Source: Marinomonas ostreistagni
Lineage (GTDB): Bacteria; Pseudomonadota; Gammaproteobacteria; Pseudomonadales; Marinomonadaceae
Length of the DNA: 64,000 nucleotides
Assembly (NCBI RefSeq): GCF_016888445.1
Contig: NZ_JAFEKF010000002.1
Span: forward strand, 372,001-436,000
Direction: 5' to 3'
The notes under the pieces are model-generated. The model had not been told where the DNA came from and ran no database searches. It was given only the letters and a program-made list of their open reading frames with translations. The translations under genes were made by a program, and so were the position numbers. Of this stretch, positions 1 through 7,741 are shown piece after piece; the first letter of the stretch is position 1, and each line of letters begins with the position of its first letter.

Positions 1-382
1 GCTCTTCTAATAGGCGCTGTTCGAGGTTTTTGAAGTTGAGCGGCAAGCTGCGCTGGCAGACGTTGTGACCTTCACCGATGACTTGGTAATCTTTCCAGCT
101 GTTAATGCGCTCGCCTTCAAGGGCTAAAAATTCGGCCATAAAGCGCTCGCGATTAGGGCAATCTTCTTCGGCGTGTAGACACACAGGGAAGGCTTTCTTT
201 TTGATTTGTGGTTCTTCGATGTACGTCTCAAAGTGCACGCCACCTTGGTTGTGGTTGTACCAAGTGTCTTTGTACAGCTGGATATAAGGGCCGCGATTGT
301 AAATTTCCCAGCCATCGTCAAACCAGCTGGTTTTTTTGAGGGCTTGTTCTAGGTTGCGAAATACTTTTTTGATGTCTTTCAT
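1..382 (-). CDS. Hypothetical protein, N-terminal 127 residues (cut by window edge)
   Basis: An open frame starts with ATG at 382 and runs leftward without a stop to the window edge. The visible protein begins MKDIKKVFRNLEQALKKTSW and is rich in aromatic, Asp/Glu and Lys residues (a GWEIYNRGPYIQLYK stretch, then VHFETYIEE). It has no signal peptide, no membrane segment and no motif I recognise. Two cysteines flank an acidic stretch (CLHAEEDC). The gene is real by its uninterrupted frame and purine-rich leader, but I cannot name its family. A Zur-like palindrome centred at 444 lies about 50 bp upstream of the start, so zinc-dependent repression is plausible by inference. Confidence 0.6.
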   Translation of the reverse strand, partial: MKDIKKVFRNLEQALKKTSWFDDGWEIYNRGPYIQLYKDTWYNHNQGGVHFETYIEEPQIKKKAFPVCLHAEEDCPNRERFMAEFLALEGERINSWKDYQVIGEGHNVCQRSLPLNFKNLEQRLLEE

Positions 383-433
383 CGCTCTCTCTCGGGGCTT
401 TCAAGGCATGATGCGACACGAGGCGGTCGCTTA

Positions 434-454
434 AAATGTTATAATATATCATTT
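434..454. promoter_or_regulatory. Candidate Zur box 1
   Basis: The stretch contains ATGTTATAATATATCAT, one base off the perfect palindrome ATGTTATAATATAACAT seen at 10951-10967. The published gammaproteobacterial Zur consensus has the same core, flanked by A-rich and T-rich ends that are also present here. It lies between the divergent genes starting at 382 (minus) and 585 (plus), nearer the minus-strand gene. Binding by Zur is inferred from sequence likeness and from recurrence of the motif in this window. Confidence 0.6.
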
Positions 455-584
455 AATTGGCGGGTGACAGAATGCAAATGTGACAGCTTCAGGGAGTGTG
501 TTTTAACGCGGCGGGATTAGTCGCTTTCAAAGCGTGAGCGCATTATAATCAAATGATAATGAAAGATAGTAGAAAGGTTGCCTA

Positions 585-773
585 ATGGAAAGTAAAACAG
601 CCCGCTTTACGGTACTACTCGACCCACGCAAAAAGAAGGCGTTTGAGACGCTGTGCGCGGAACAAGATTTGACCCCATCGCAGGTGGTGCGTCAGCTGAT
701 TCGTGGTTATTTAGAAGAGCACGATGTGGATTTTACCCAGCTTGATTTAGACGAGCCAGCGAAAAAAGACTAA
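585..773 (+). CDS. Small ribbon-helix-helix-like protein
   Basis: A 62-residue protein. It opens with a short beta-strand-like segment ([20 protein letters not shown]), followed by two predicted helices ([16 protein letters not shown]) and an acidic tail. This is the pattern of ribbon-helix-helix (Arc/MetJ/CopG-type) DNA-binding proteins, which dimerise and bind through the N-terminal strand. No toxin gene is adjacent, so it is probably a stand-alone regulator rather than an antitoxin. A TATAAT hexamer at 544-549 could be its -10 element. Family assignment is by pattern only, and the target is unknown. Confidence 0.65.
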   Translation: MESKTARFTVLLDPRKKKAFETLCAEQDLTPSQVVRQLIRGYLEEHDVDFTQLDLDEPAKKD

Positions 774-787
774 AAATCGGCAAAGCA

Positions 788-816
788 TTATCATGTTATT
801 GTCATTGCGTTATAAT
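788..816 (+). promoter_or_regulatory. Sigma-70 promoter for the PhnA-like gene
   Basis: TTATCA (788-793) and TATAAT (811-816) are separated by exactly 17 bp, a good vegetative promoter. The expected start, near 823, gives a leader of about 30 nt before the ATG at 856. Confidence 0.55.
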
Positions 817-855
817 GTTTTGCTTATTACTCCTATTTTATTGAGGTTATTTAAT

Positions 856-1191
856 ATGAGCCTTCCAGCTTGCCCACAGTGCAGTTCTGAATACGTTTAC
901 CAAGATCAGTCGCTACTGATCTGCCCTGAGTGCGCTTACGAGTGGGATCCAAACGAAGAGATCGTCGACGAAGATGCGCTGATCCTAAAAGATTCTGTGG
1001 GTAACTTACTTGCGGAAGGTGACAAGGTGACCTTGATCAAAGACCTGAAAGTAAAGGGCTCGTCTCAAGTATTAAAAGTCGGTACCAAAGCGACCATCAA
1101 ACGCTTTGTCGACGGTGACCATGACATCGACTGTAAAGTGGATGGCGCTGGCGACATGATGCTGAAATCTCAGTTCGTTAAGAAAGCTTAA
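856..1191 (+). CDS. yjdM: PhnA/YjdM-family zinc-ribbon protein
   Basis: A 111-residue protein that starts [18 protein letters not shown]. The N-terminal zinc ribbon is formed by CPQC (residues 6-9) and CPEC (about 24-27). It is followed by the small SH3-like PhnA domain with the typical [18 protein letters not shown] and KSQFVKKA segments. The family was first called alkylphosphonate utilisation protein PhnA, but E. coli YjdM does not have that activity, so its role is best treated as unknown. ATG 856 is preferred over an upstream in-frame start at 793 because TGAGGT lies just before it, and because the upstream part would overlap the promoter and add a stretch unlike the family. A strong terminator follows. 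Confidence 0.9.
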   Translation: MSLPACPQCSSEYVYQDQSLLICPECAYEWDPNEEIVDEDALILKDSVGNLLAEGDKVTLIKDLKVKGSSQVLKVGTKATIKRFVDGDHDIDCKVDGAGDMMLKSQFVKKA

Positions 1192-1221
1192 CCCGTTACT
1201 GATAGCGCGGTTCGAGATGAG

Positions 1222-1249
1222 AAGGCCCCTAGCGATAGGGGCCTTTTTT
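1222..1249 (+). terminator. Rho-independent terminator after the PhnA-like gene
   Basis: A 10-bp perfect stem (AAGGCCCCTA with TAGGGGCCTT) closes a GCGA loop and is followed by T5. It ends 5 bp before the 3' end of the convergent diguanylate cyclase gene. Confidence 0.9.
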
Positions 1250-1253
1250 ATGG

Positions 1254-3002
1254 TTAGACTTCGATTCGGTTGCGACCATTACGCTTGGCGCGATAGAGGT
1301 TTTTGTCTGCTTGCTGAATTAAATCGCTTTGATTAGCCATGGTGTTGGAGCTAATACCACCACTAATAGTGACTGGGTGTTCTTGGCCTGGCAGGCGGAT
1401 GGTGGCAACGCATTGTTTGATGTGCATGGCGATCTCATAAGCCTGACGTGGACCGTAATGCGGCAGCAATAGCACAAGTTCTTCTCCGCCAAAACGACCT
1501 ACATGGCCTTGGTCTCGTACTTCACTCTTAATACACTCGGCGACTTTCTTAAGCACTTCGTCACCGAAAGGATGGCCATAGTTATCATTAATGGCTTTAA
1601 AGTGGTCAATGTCGAGCATAACGATACTCAGCGGTGCTTGTTGCTGTTGTGCTTGCTTGAGTAGTGTTTCGAGCAGCGCAGTAATATGGCGACGATTGTA
1701 CAAGCCGGTCAGCTCATCGTGCTGTAGCAGATGGTTGATGCGCTCTGTGGTTTGGTTCGAGGTGTGGGCTAGGGCTTTGAATTCCTCGTAAGCTACCTCG
1801 TCTTCGTTGATCAAGGATAGCTGAGCATTGTTGTGCTCTAAATTGCGAATAAACAGCTGTACGCTGTCGTTCATGCGCTTATACACATAGCGCGCCGCCA
1901 AAACACTTAATAGTAATAGTCCGCCAGCCAACAGCAGGACTTTATAAATGCCACTTAAAAGTTGCTGATAAAGCGCGTCTTGGTAATTGCTGATTTGGCG
2001 GTTTAAGGCATCTAGATCTGCCCCAGAGCCAATCGCCCAATCCCACTCCGGCACAGCATTGATGTACATAAGTTTGTCAGAAAACGTATCTTGCGAAGCA
2101 TGCGGCCAAGCTAGGGTAAGAAAGCCTTGATGAGGCGGGTTTTTGGCAATATCAATTTGCTGGCCGATAAAATCGATGCCAGGGGCTGGGTTATCGGTAT
2201 AGTAATTTTTGCCGATGAGCTCTGGGAAACGTCCATTGGCGAGCTCAGTGCCCTCAAAGTCGTGGATAAAAATATATTGATTACCGTCGACACCATAGCT
2301 CAGCTGGTTGATATAAGACTGAATCTCTTGCTGCAGTTGTTGCGTGGAAATTTTACTGTACTCCCCCGCACCAAAATACCAGTTATAGGGGGCGAACTCG
2401 TGTAAGTAACTGATTTTCTTATACTGTTTAGTGTCGTCGTGAAACGGTAATTGCCAGTAGCCTTCGATAAACCCTTGCTGCTGAGTTTGTACTAACTCAA
2501 TTTCACTCAGCATCGAAGCTTGTGTGGTTTGTGACGCTTGATCGAGCAAGTTATAGCCCTCTAAAGCAGGCATCACAGGGTTGAGCATAATATTGCCATC
2601 TAAACTGGCAATAAAGTAATAGCCACGACCCTCATTAAAGCGCATGCCACGCACGGTCTCGATGATCAGCTCTTGCAGGGCAGCAGTGCTCATTTTCCCT
2701 TGGTTTTGGGTATATAGGGTATTGATCAGCGCTTTGATTTCTAGCACTCGGCTTTTGATGTCAGCCCGCAGCCTCGTGTCGGTCTGTGAGCGGCGATAGT
2801 CGATGTAGCTGACAAGGGCGTCGACACGTGTTTTTAGCTCATCTTTTACTTGTTGGGTGTAGTCATCGCGAATGCGTTTTGAGTCGCTTTGATAGGTTTG
2901 ATAGATATTGTTAATCCACAACAAAGACGTCAGCGCGATGGCGAAAGCGCCGATCAGCACGATGTTATAAAAGACAAAAACTGAAAGGCGCTTTTTACGC
3001 AT
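1254..3002 (-). CDS. Membrane-bound diguanylate cyclase with tandem Cache sensor (GGEEL)
   Basis: A 582-residue protein expected to make c-di-GMP from two GTP. It has an N-terminal membrane helix (about 8-29). A periplasmic tandem Cache region follows, with two repeats marked by GRGYYFIASLDGNIMLNP and NQYIFIHDFEGTELANG, which resembles dCache_2 ligand-binding modules. A second helix lies near 345-370, and the GGDEF domain runs from about 425 (DELTGLYNRRH) to the end. The active-site loop is GGEEL (residues 505-509), a competent variant. The inhibitory I-site is degenerate: RDQG stands where RxxD is expected, so product inhibition is probably weak. There is no EAL domain. It is transcribed alone, and a perfect 20-bp palindrome lies 89 bp upstream of its start. 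Confidence 0.93.
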   Translation of the reverse strand: MRKKRLSVFVFYNIVLIGAFAIALTSLLWINNIYQTYQSDSKRIRDDYTQQVKDELKTRVDALVSYIDYRRSQTDTRLRADIKSRVLEIKALINTLYTQNQGKMSTAALQELIIETVRGMRFNEGRGYYFIASLDGNIMLNPVMPALEGYNLLDQASQTTQASMLSEIELVQTQQQGFIEGYWQLPFHDDTKQYKKISYLHEFAPYNWYFGAGEYSKISTQQLQQEIQSYINQLSYGVDGNQYIFIHDFEGTELANGRFPELIGKNYYTDNPAPGIDFIGQQIDIAKNPPHQGFLTLAWPHASQDTFSDKLMYINAVPEWDWAIGSGADLDALNRQISNYQDALYQQLLSGIYKVLLLAGGLLLLSVLAARYVYKRMNDSVQLFIRNLEHNNAQLSLINEDEVAYEEFKALAHTSNQTTERINHLLQHDELTGLYNRRHITALLETLLKQAQQQQAPLSIVMLDIDHFKAINDNYGHPFGDEVLKKVAECIKSEVRDQGHVGRFGGEELVLLLPHYGPRQAYEIAMHIKQCVATIRLPGQEHPVTISGGISSNTMANQSDLIQQADKNLYRAKRNGRNRIEV

Positions 3003-3090
3003 GGTGTCTCGTCCTTGTGAGGCTTGGGCCGGTAGTGTGCTGTCTCCCTTACGTTGTCCCGTATCCTAACCCTTTCATAGGGTAAATAAT

Positions 3091-3110
3091 ACTCATTGTA
3101 TACAATGAGT
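3091..3110. promoter_or_regulatory. Perfect 20-bp palindrome, GntR-type operator candidate
   Basis: ACTCATTGTATACAATGAGT is a perfect dyad upstream of the diguanylate cyclase. Its central ATTGTATACAAT is identical to the centres of the palindromes at 23525-23538 and 23754-23765, which flank the ureide GntR gene. TTGTATACAA-like dyads are typical operators of FCD-type GntR regulators. A possible -10 (TATTAT on the minus strand) lies directly beside it, so repression would be steric. Confidence 0.6.
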
Positions 3111-3230
3111 AGACATCCGATTAAAAAGTAAACACCTATGTTGTGTTCAGTTTCGCTTAGGGCTGTTTGAAATTCCTTATGCGGATATGCAGCATATTGC
3201 TGGAGAGATGGGGATGAGCTAAGACATTCG

Positions 3231-3527
3231 TCAATTCCGCTCGCTCCAGCTCCGTGGAGATCTTCGGCTGTCCATGACAGCAAAGATGATGACTTGATCA
3301 CCTAATACTTTATAAAAGACACCGACTGGAAATTGCTTGAGCAAAGCACGGCGAATATCTCGGTGAACGGGTTGGTATAGCAAAGGATTGAGAGCGACTT
3401 GAGCGATGATTTCATCTGTTCGAGATATAAAATCATGGCCAAGCTTTGGGCTTATTCGTTTGTAGTAGTCGAGAGAATTACGAATATCTTGCTCCGCTTC
3501 CTTGCGAACAAAAATTCTGTAAGGCAT
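3231..3527 (-). CDS. ParE/RelE-family toxin of a type II toxin-antitoxin module
   Basis: A 98-residue basic protein with the RelE/ParE fold signature: an N-terminal strand-helix (YRIFVRKEAEQDIRNSLDYY), a central LLYQPVHRDIRRALLKQFPVGVFYKV segment and a C-terminal VMDSRRSPRSW strand. ParE members poison gyrase, whereas RelE members cleave mRNA on ribosomes. The sequence alone does not settle which applies, though the C-terminal SRRSPRSW resembles ParE-type proteins. Its ATG overlaps the stop codon of the antitoxin gene by one base (TAATG), so the two are translationally coupled. Confidence 0.85.
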   Translation of the reverse strand: MPYRIFVRKEAEQDIRNSLDYYKRISPKLGHDFISRTDEIIAQVALNPLLYQPVHRDIRRALLKQFPVGVFYKVLGDQVIIFAVMDSRRSPRSWSERN

Positions 3528-3727
3528 TAATCTTCTATTAATTGTTTCTTAAGTAAGTGCCACTCTGTACCAAGGTTTTGGTCTTTCTCAAATGCAGAGG
3601 ATCGTGCGTCTAGGATCGCTTTTTGTTCATCGCTGATCGGCGCTGAAGTTTGTTCTTGATAAGCACTTTCCCATAGCTTCTCTGCAAGCTGGACTTTTTC
3701 TTCGGTGGAAAGGTGTTCGATATTCAT
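3527..3727 (-). CDS. Antitoxin of the addiction-module component family
   Basis: A 66-residue acidic protein, MNIEHLSTEEKVQLAEKLWE. The LSxxEKxxLAExLWxS pattern is that of the small antitoxin family often annotated as 'putative addiction module component' (TIGR02574-like), which pairs with ParE/RelE toxins. It precedes the toxin with a one-base stop/start overlap, the usual antitoxin-first order. It would neutralise the toxin and probably repress its own promoter in the 3728-3790 gap. Its upstream gap is short and I see no clear operator there. Confidence 0.82.
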   Translation of the reverse strand: MNIEHLSTEEKVQLAEKLWESAYQEQTSAPISDEQKAILDARSSAFEKDQNLGTEWHLLKKQLIED

Positions 3728-3790
3728 AACAGTAAACTCAGTTTGAATGTTTGTATCAGTATACGTTAGTGAAAGAGAGCTGGCGAATTA

Positions 3791-5008
3791 TTAGCCAGCT
3801 TCATTCCTTGGCAATCGTACTGAGATCAACGCTGTTAGACCAATAAAGCCCGCCGATACCCAAAGACACACCGCTAAGCCGTACTCTTGGTAGAGCCAGC
3901 CTGATAATAACGTACCGATAAGGCGGCCCATGGCGTTGGCCATGTAGTAAAAGCCGACGTCTAGGGAAACGCCATCTTTGCCGGCGTAGCTGACGATCAG
4001 GTAGCTGTGTAGGGAAGAGTTGATGGCGAATATGGCGCCGAAGGCAAATAGACCTGCGATCACGGCGAATTCAATTTGCCAATCAAACGTCAGTGCAAGA
4101 GCAATCGCAACGGGAATGATGCCAAGGGCTAATGCCCAGCTTAGGGCTTGGCGACCGTCAGGGACTTTGCCTGAAGCTTTGCCAGTAAAGCGTGGCGCAA
4201 AGCCTTGCACAAAACCATAGGCAATCACCCATGCTGCAAGGAAGCCGCCTACGTACCAATGATCCCAGCCAAAGGTGCTGGCAAGGAATACTGGTAAGGC
4301 CACCACAAACCAGACATCACGGGCGCCGAATAAAAACAGACGTGCGGCAGAAAGATAGTTCACTGCAGCACTTTTCGAGAAGATATCGCCAAATTTTGGC
4401 TTATTCTTAGCTTTTCCAAGATCTTTGTTCAGTGCCAACATGCTGGCGACCCATACCAACGCAAGCGCGATGGCCATGCCCAAAATCGCACCTTTAAAGC
4501 CAAATAAGCTGAGTAACGCGCCGCCAAGGAAAAAGCCCACACCTTTTAGCGCGTTCTTAGAGCCTGTCAGCAGTGCGACCCATTTATACAATTGGCCTTG
4601 GGCATCGCTGGGGACTAATAGCTTAATCGAGCTCTTGGCGCTCATTTTATTTAAGTCTTTGGCAATACCGGATAACGCCTGCGCGCCCATCACCCATGGC
4701 ACGGTTAAAAAGCTGGTCGGCACCAACAGCATGCTCAGCGCCACCACCTGCATAAACAGGCCAATATTCATGGTGCGGTTGAGGCCAAGACGCGCTCCAA
4801 GCCAACCGCCAACAAGATTGGTCACCACACCAAAAATCTCATAGAACAAAAACAGCATGGCGATTTCCAGTGGGCTGTAACCCAAACCGTGGAAATACAG
4901 CACCACCAACATTCGCAACGCGCCGTCGGTTAAGGTAAACGCCCAGTAATTACCCGTCACCACCATATATTGGCGGATCGCTGGCGAAAGATTGGCTAGT
5001 GCTCCCAT
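3791..5008 (-). CDS. arsJ: ArsJ-type MFS exporter of 1-arseno-3-phosphoglycerate
   Basis: A 405-residue major facilitator protein with about 12 membrane helices. It begins near the characteristic ArsJ segment VVTGNYWAFTLTDGALRMLV, followed by EIFGVVTNLVGGWLGARLGL. ArsJ exports the unstable product made when GAPDH uses arsenate in place of phosphate, giving arsenate resistance. Its place downstream of an arsR-linked gapdh supports the name. ATG 5008 is chosen over a longer in-frame start at 5113, because the extra 35 residues would be encoded inside the structured repeat at 5054-5143 and look unlike the family. The gap of about 210 bp to the gapdh gene is filled largely by that repeat. Confidence 0.92.
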   Translation of the reverse strand: MGALANLSPAIRQYMVVTGNYWAFTLTDGALRMLVVLYFHGLGYSPLEIAMLFLFYEIFGVVTNLVGGWLGARLGLNRTMNIGLFMQVVALSMLLVPTSFLTVPWVMGAQALSGIAKDLNKMSAKSSIKLLVPSDAQGQLYKWVALLTGSKNALKGVGFFLGGALLSLFGFKGAILGMAIALALVWVASMLALNKDLGKAKNKPKFGDIFSKSAAVNYLSAARLFLFGARDVWFVVALPVFLASTFGWDHWYVGGFLAAWVIAYGFVQGFAPRFTGKASGKVPDGRQALSWALALGIIPVAIALALTFDWQIEFAVIAGLFAFGAIFAINSSLHSYLIVSYAGKDGVSLDVGFYYMANAMGRLIGTLLSGWLYQEYGLAVCLWVSAGFIGLTALISVRLPRNEAG

Positions 5009-5053
5009 GAGATCTTGATTCCGTTTATGAGCAAAGTAAGTGGTTAACGCCTC

Positions 5054-5143
5054 GCTTGACGATGACAGCACCGACCGACGCACATCCCTGTGCGTGACGG
5101 TCGGGTCGCCCATCCATGGGCTAAGTGCTTGTCATCTTCAAGC
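5054..5143. repeat. Cloverleaf structured repeat, copy A
   Basis: An outer stem pairs GCTTGACGATGACAGCAC (5054-5071) with 5125-5143, with one mismatch and one bulge. Inside are two hairpins. The first pairs CCGACCG+ACGCACA (5071-5084) with TGTGCGT+CGGTCGG (5089-5104) around a TCCC loop with a 2-nt bulge. The second pairs GCCCAT (5108-5113) with ATGGGC (5116-5121) around CC. The same architecture with CATCC apexes occurs at 36120-36218. It lies inside the arsenic operon, between gapdh and arsJ. Confidence 0.75.
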
Positions 5144-5218
5144 TAAGCTGAGCAAGTACATTAGCGAGATAAATCCAGCCGGATCGAAGGCTGGATTTAT
5201 CAAGGCTACAGAAGCTAA

Positions 5219-6235
5219 CTATTTGGCTTGTAGATCCAAACGACCAACCATACGCATCAGCTCTGCGGTACGGTTGGCGTAGCCCCATTCGTTGTCGTAC
5301 CACGCATACAGCTTCACCTGAGTGCCATTGATGACCATGGTCGAAAGGGCGTCGATGGTGCTGGAGCGTGGATCCGTTTTGTAATCCACAGATACTAATG
5401 GGCGCTCTTCGTAACCGAGGATGTCTTTTAGCTCGCCTTCGGCGGCTTCTTTTAGGAAGCCGTTTACTTCCGCTTCCGTGGTTGGGCGGCTGACTTCAAA
5501 CACACAGTCAGTTATAGAAGCGTTGGCCAGTGGCACACGCACTGCGTGACCGTTTAGCTTGCCTTTTAGCTCTGGGAAAATATGGGTAATCGCGGTCGCC
5601 GAGCCTGTCGTGGTGGGGATCAAGCTGGCACCACAGGCACGTGCACGACGCAGATCTTTGTGCGGTGCGTCCAAGATGGTCTGCGTGTTGGTGATATCGT
5701 GAATCGTGGTCATGGAGCCATGCTCAATGCCCAACTTCTCGTGAATCACTTTCACCACTGGTGCAAGGCAGTTGGTGGTACAAGACGCTGCGGTAACAAT
5801 TGGGTGAATGGCTGGGTCGTATAGATCATGGTTCACGCCCATTACGACGTTGAGCACGCCGTCTTCTTTCACTGGCGCGGTGACCACTACGCGTTTTACG
5901 CCTTGATCAATGTAGGCTTGTAGCAAGGCTTTGGTTTTCATCTTGCCACTGGCTTCGATCACCACATCACAGCCCGACCAGTCCGTCTCACCAATCGATT
6001 TGTTCTGTGTGCAGGCAATGCGCTGACCATTGATGATCATCTCGTTGCCTTCTGTGCTGGCTTCGTGATGCCAACGGCCGTGAACAGAGTCGAACGTGAT
6101 CAAATGTGCCAATGTCGCGGCATCACCTGCTGGATCGTTAATTTGAACGAATTCCACATCATCCCAGTCAAAGGCCGCACGAAAAGACAAGCGCCCCATG
6201 CGACCAAAACCATTAATTCCCACTTTAATCGTCAT
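5219..6235 (-). CDS. gap: ArsJ-associated glyceraldehyde-3-phosphate dehydrogenase
   Basis: A 338-residue GAPDH. It has the N-terminal NAD-binding motif [14 protein letters not shown], the catalytic SCTTNCLAP (cysteine nucleophile about residue 153) and the C-terminal [11 protein letters not shown]. In ars operons this enzyme uses arsenate instead of phosphate to form 1-arseno-3-phosphoglycerate, which ArsJ exports. It sits between arsR and arsJ on the same strand, which separates it from the housekeeping GAPDH by context rather than by catalytic residues. Expression should follow arsenate through ArsR. The arsR-gapdh spacing is 33 bp, so the two are probably cotranscribed. Confidence 0.93.
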   Translation of the reverse strand: MTIKVGINGFGRMGRLSFRAAFDWDDVEFVQINDPAGDAATLAHLITFDSVHGRWHHEASTEGNEMIINGQRIACTQNKSIGETDWSGCDVVIEASGKMKTKALLQAYIDQGVKRVVVTAPVKEDGVLNVVMGVNHDLYDPAIHPIVTAASCTTNCLAPVVKVIHEKLGIEHGSMTTIHDITNTQTILDAPHKDLRRARACGASLIPTTTGSATAITHIFPELKGKLNGHAVRVPLANASITDCVFEVSRPTTEAEVNGFLKEAAEGELKDILGYEERPLVSVDYKTDPRSSTIDALSTMVINGTQVKLYAWYDNEWGYANRTAELMRMVGRLDLQAK

Positions 6236-6268
6236 ACTGACCTCATATTTTTTGTTATTTGATGATTG

Positions 6269-6640
6269 TTATGCACAGCAACTTTGAGCACGTTCGGGGC
6301 GATCGCCCATTTGCGCCAAACGGCTTAAGTCGGCAGCTACGTAGTCCAGATTTTCCGCGGCGCTTAGCTGTAGTACCAGTTTGGCCCAGTCGGGTAAGGT
6401 CTCATTAAGGCTGTAAAATACCCACTGACCTTGGCGACGATCGGTCAGTAGTCCACAACTGCGCAGCTGGGCTAAGTGGCGTGAGATTTTTGGCTGGCTT
6501 TCGTCGATAGCCGCCATCAGTTCGCAGACACACAGCTCTTGTTCTAGCTGGATCAGCAACAAGCAGCGCAGGCGCGTGTCGTCGGCTAAACACTTATAAA
6601 ACGACAGGGGGTTAAGCTCTAGCTCAAGCGGCTCTGACAT
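6269..6640 (-). CDS. arsR: ArsR-family metalloid-sensing repressor
   Basis: A 123-residue winged-helix repressor, first gene of the arsR-gapdh-arsJ operon. The helix carrying ELCVCEL (about residues 35-41) holds the paired cysteines that bind arsenite/antimonite in classical ArsR, next to the recognition region SQPKISRHLAQLRSCGLL. The C-terminus carries two more adjacent cysteines (QSCCA), possible extra ligands. Binding of the metalloid would release it from the ATATATG-type repeats just upstream (6664-6700). No arsenate reductase gene is visible beside it. Confidence 0.93.
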   Translation of the reverse strand: MSEPLELELNPLSFYKCLADDTRLRCLLLIQLEQELCVCELMAAIDESQPKISRHLAQLRSCGLLTDRRQGQWVFYSLNETLPDWAKLVLQLSAAENLDYVAADLSRLAQMGDRPERAQSCCA

Positions 6641-6663
6641 AGGGTGTACTCATAGGCTAATTT

Positions 6664-6700
6664 ATATATGGCAAACAGCATATATGAAAAAACATATAAG
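6664..6700 (-). promoter_or_regulatory. Probable ArsR operator/promoter region
   Basis: Three spaced AT-rich elements occur upstream of arsR: ATATATG (6664-6670), CATATAT (6679-6685, forming a 7-bp inverted repeat with the first) and ACATATAAG (6692-6700). Such ATA-rich dyads overlapping the promoter are typical ArsR sites. The assignment is by position and pattern. Confidence 0.45.
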
Positions 6701-6708
6701 TAAAGGGG

Positions 6709-7647
6709 CTAGTTTGGCGTACAGCTGGCTTGGTAGTTGATGGTGAAGTCATAGATCAACTCACGTACCCAGCGACGCAGTGGATCAGCGTGCGTGCGTT
6801 CATGCCACACTTGGTTTAAGCGTACGCTGGCAATGTCGAGTGGCACAGGGTAAACGCGCAGTTTAGGGTTGTTACGCAGAGCGCTCTGCGCCACGCTTTC
6901 AAAGCAGGTGGTGATGATTTCTGGGTTTTCTTGGACGATATGAATCGGAGCCAAATGGCTTGAGACTCCGGCCACTACTTTACGCTTATGCCCTAAGCGT
7001 TCTAGTTCTAAATCCACTTCACCGATCAAATCGCCAGAGACCGATACGACCAAGTGTTCGCACTGAAGATAGGCGTCCAAATCCAGCACTTCACCTCGGA
7101 TATGAGGATTGTCTTCTGATGCCAGCACACAATAACTGCGCTCGCCGACAAATTGTTGGCGCATGGTGTCGGGTAGGTCTTTGTAAAAACCGGCGATGGC
7201 TAAATCACATTGGCCGTTTTCTAGCTCCGCCCTTGGCAGCTCGCCGCGGGTATTGCGAATCACAAAGCGGACGTTGGGGGCTTGCTCACGCATGATTTTT
7301 AAAAGATGCGACAGCGAGCACATTTCGAAGTAATCATGGGTATAAATCACGATTTTATCGTCGCGCTTGCGAAAGTCAGGCTCGACTTGCGTCGCGTAAA
7401 ACGCTTCTAAGTTAGGCATGATGTCACGAATTTGTTGCGCCAGTTCGTGGGCTTTTGGCGTTGGTGTTAAGCCTCTCGGTGCTTTAATGAAGAGCGGGTC
7501 GTGCCATTCATCGCGCAACTTATTCAGTTTGTGGCTCAGTGCTGGTTGGCTGATGGATAACAGCTTAGCCGCGCGAGAAGCATTGCGCTCCTGATAAAGC
7601 ACATGAAACAGCAGTAATAGATTTAAATCTCGGCGAAAAATATTCAT
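6709..7647 (-). CDS. LysR-family transcriptional regulator
   Basis: A 312-residue LysR regulator. The N-terminal winged helix (residues about 4-62, DLNLLLLFHVLYQERNASRA then SISQPALSHKLNKLRDEW) is followed by a substrate-binding-like effector domain from about 90. It is on the same strand as the ene-reductase gene upstream and ends just beyond arsR on the same strand. The usual divergent LysR-target layout is therefore absent. The ene-reductase is the likeliest local target, but this is weak. A perfect hairpin separates the two genes. Confidence 0.85.
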   Translation of the reverse strand: MNIFRRDLNLLLLFHVLYQERNASRAAKLLSISQPALSHKLNKLRDEWHDPLFIKAPRGLTPTPKAHELAQQIRDIMPNLEAFYATQVEPDFRKRDDKIVIYTHDYFEMCSLSHLLKIMREQAPNVRFVIRNTRGELPRAELENGQCDLAIAGFYKDLPDTMRQQFVGERSYCVLASEDNPHIRGEVLDLDAYLQCEHLVVSVSGDLIGEVDLELERLGHKRKVVAGVSSHLAPIHIVQENPEIITTCFESVAQSALRNNPKLRVYPVPLDIASVRLNQVWHERTHADPLRRWVRELIYDFTINYQASCTPN

Positions 7648-7666
7648 AAAAGAGCCTTTTAAACGA

Positions 7667-7691
7667 ACAACACGGGCAGCGCCCGTGTTGT
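7667..7691 (-). terminator. Hairpin terminator-like structure after the ene-reductase gene
   Basis: A perfect 11-bp stem (ACAACACGGGC with GCCCGTGTTGT) surrounds an AGC loop. On the minus strand it is followed by TCGTTTAAAAGG, so the T-tract is poor and termination may be partial. Confidence 0.55.
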
Positions 7692-7741
7692 GTCTCTATG
7701 TTCTCGGGAAGAGAGTAGAGTAAGTGTAGTTTGCTTAGAGC

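Noticed and set aside
540..570. Possible Fur box (ATAATC...GATAATGA) ahead of the small ribbon-helix-helix gene
   Set aside because: It has too few matches to the 19-bp Fur consensus, and the region is simply AT-rich promoter sequence.
2963..2972. ATGTTATAAA, resembling half a Zur box
   Set aside because: It lies inside the diguanylate cyclase coding region and lacks the second half-site.
5009..5113. N-terminal 35-residue extension of ArsJ
   Set aside because: It would be encoded within a structured repeat and is unlike known ArsJ N-termini. ATG 5008 gives the expected length.
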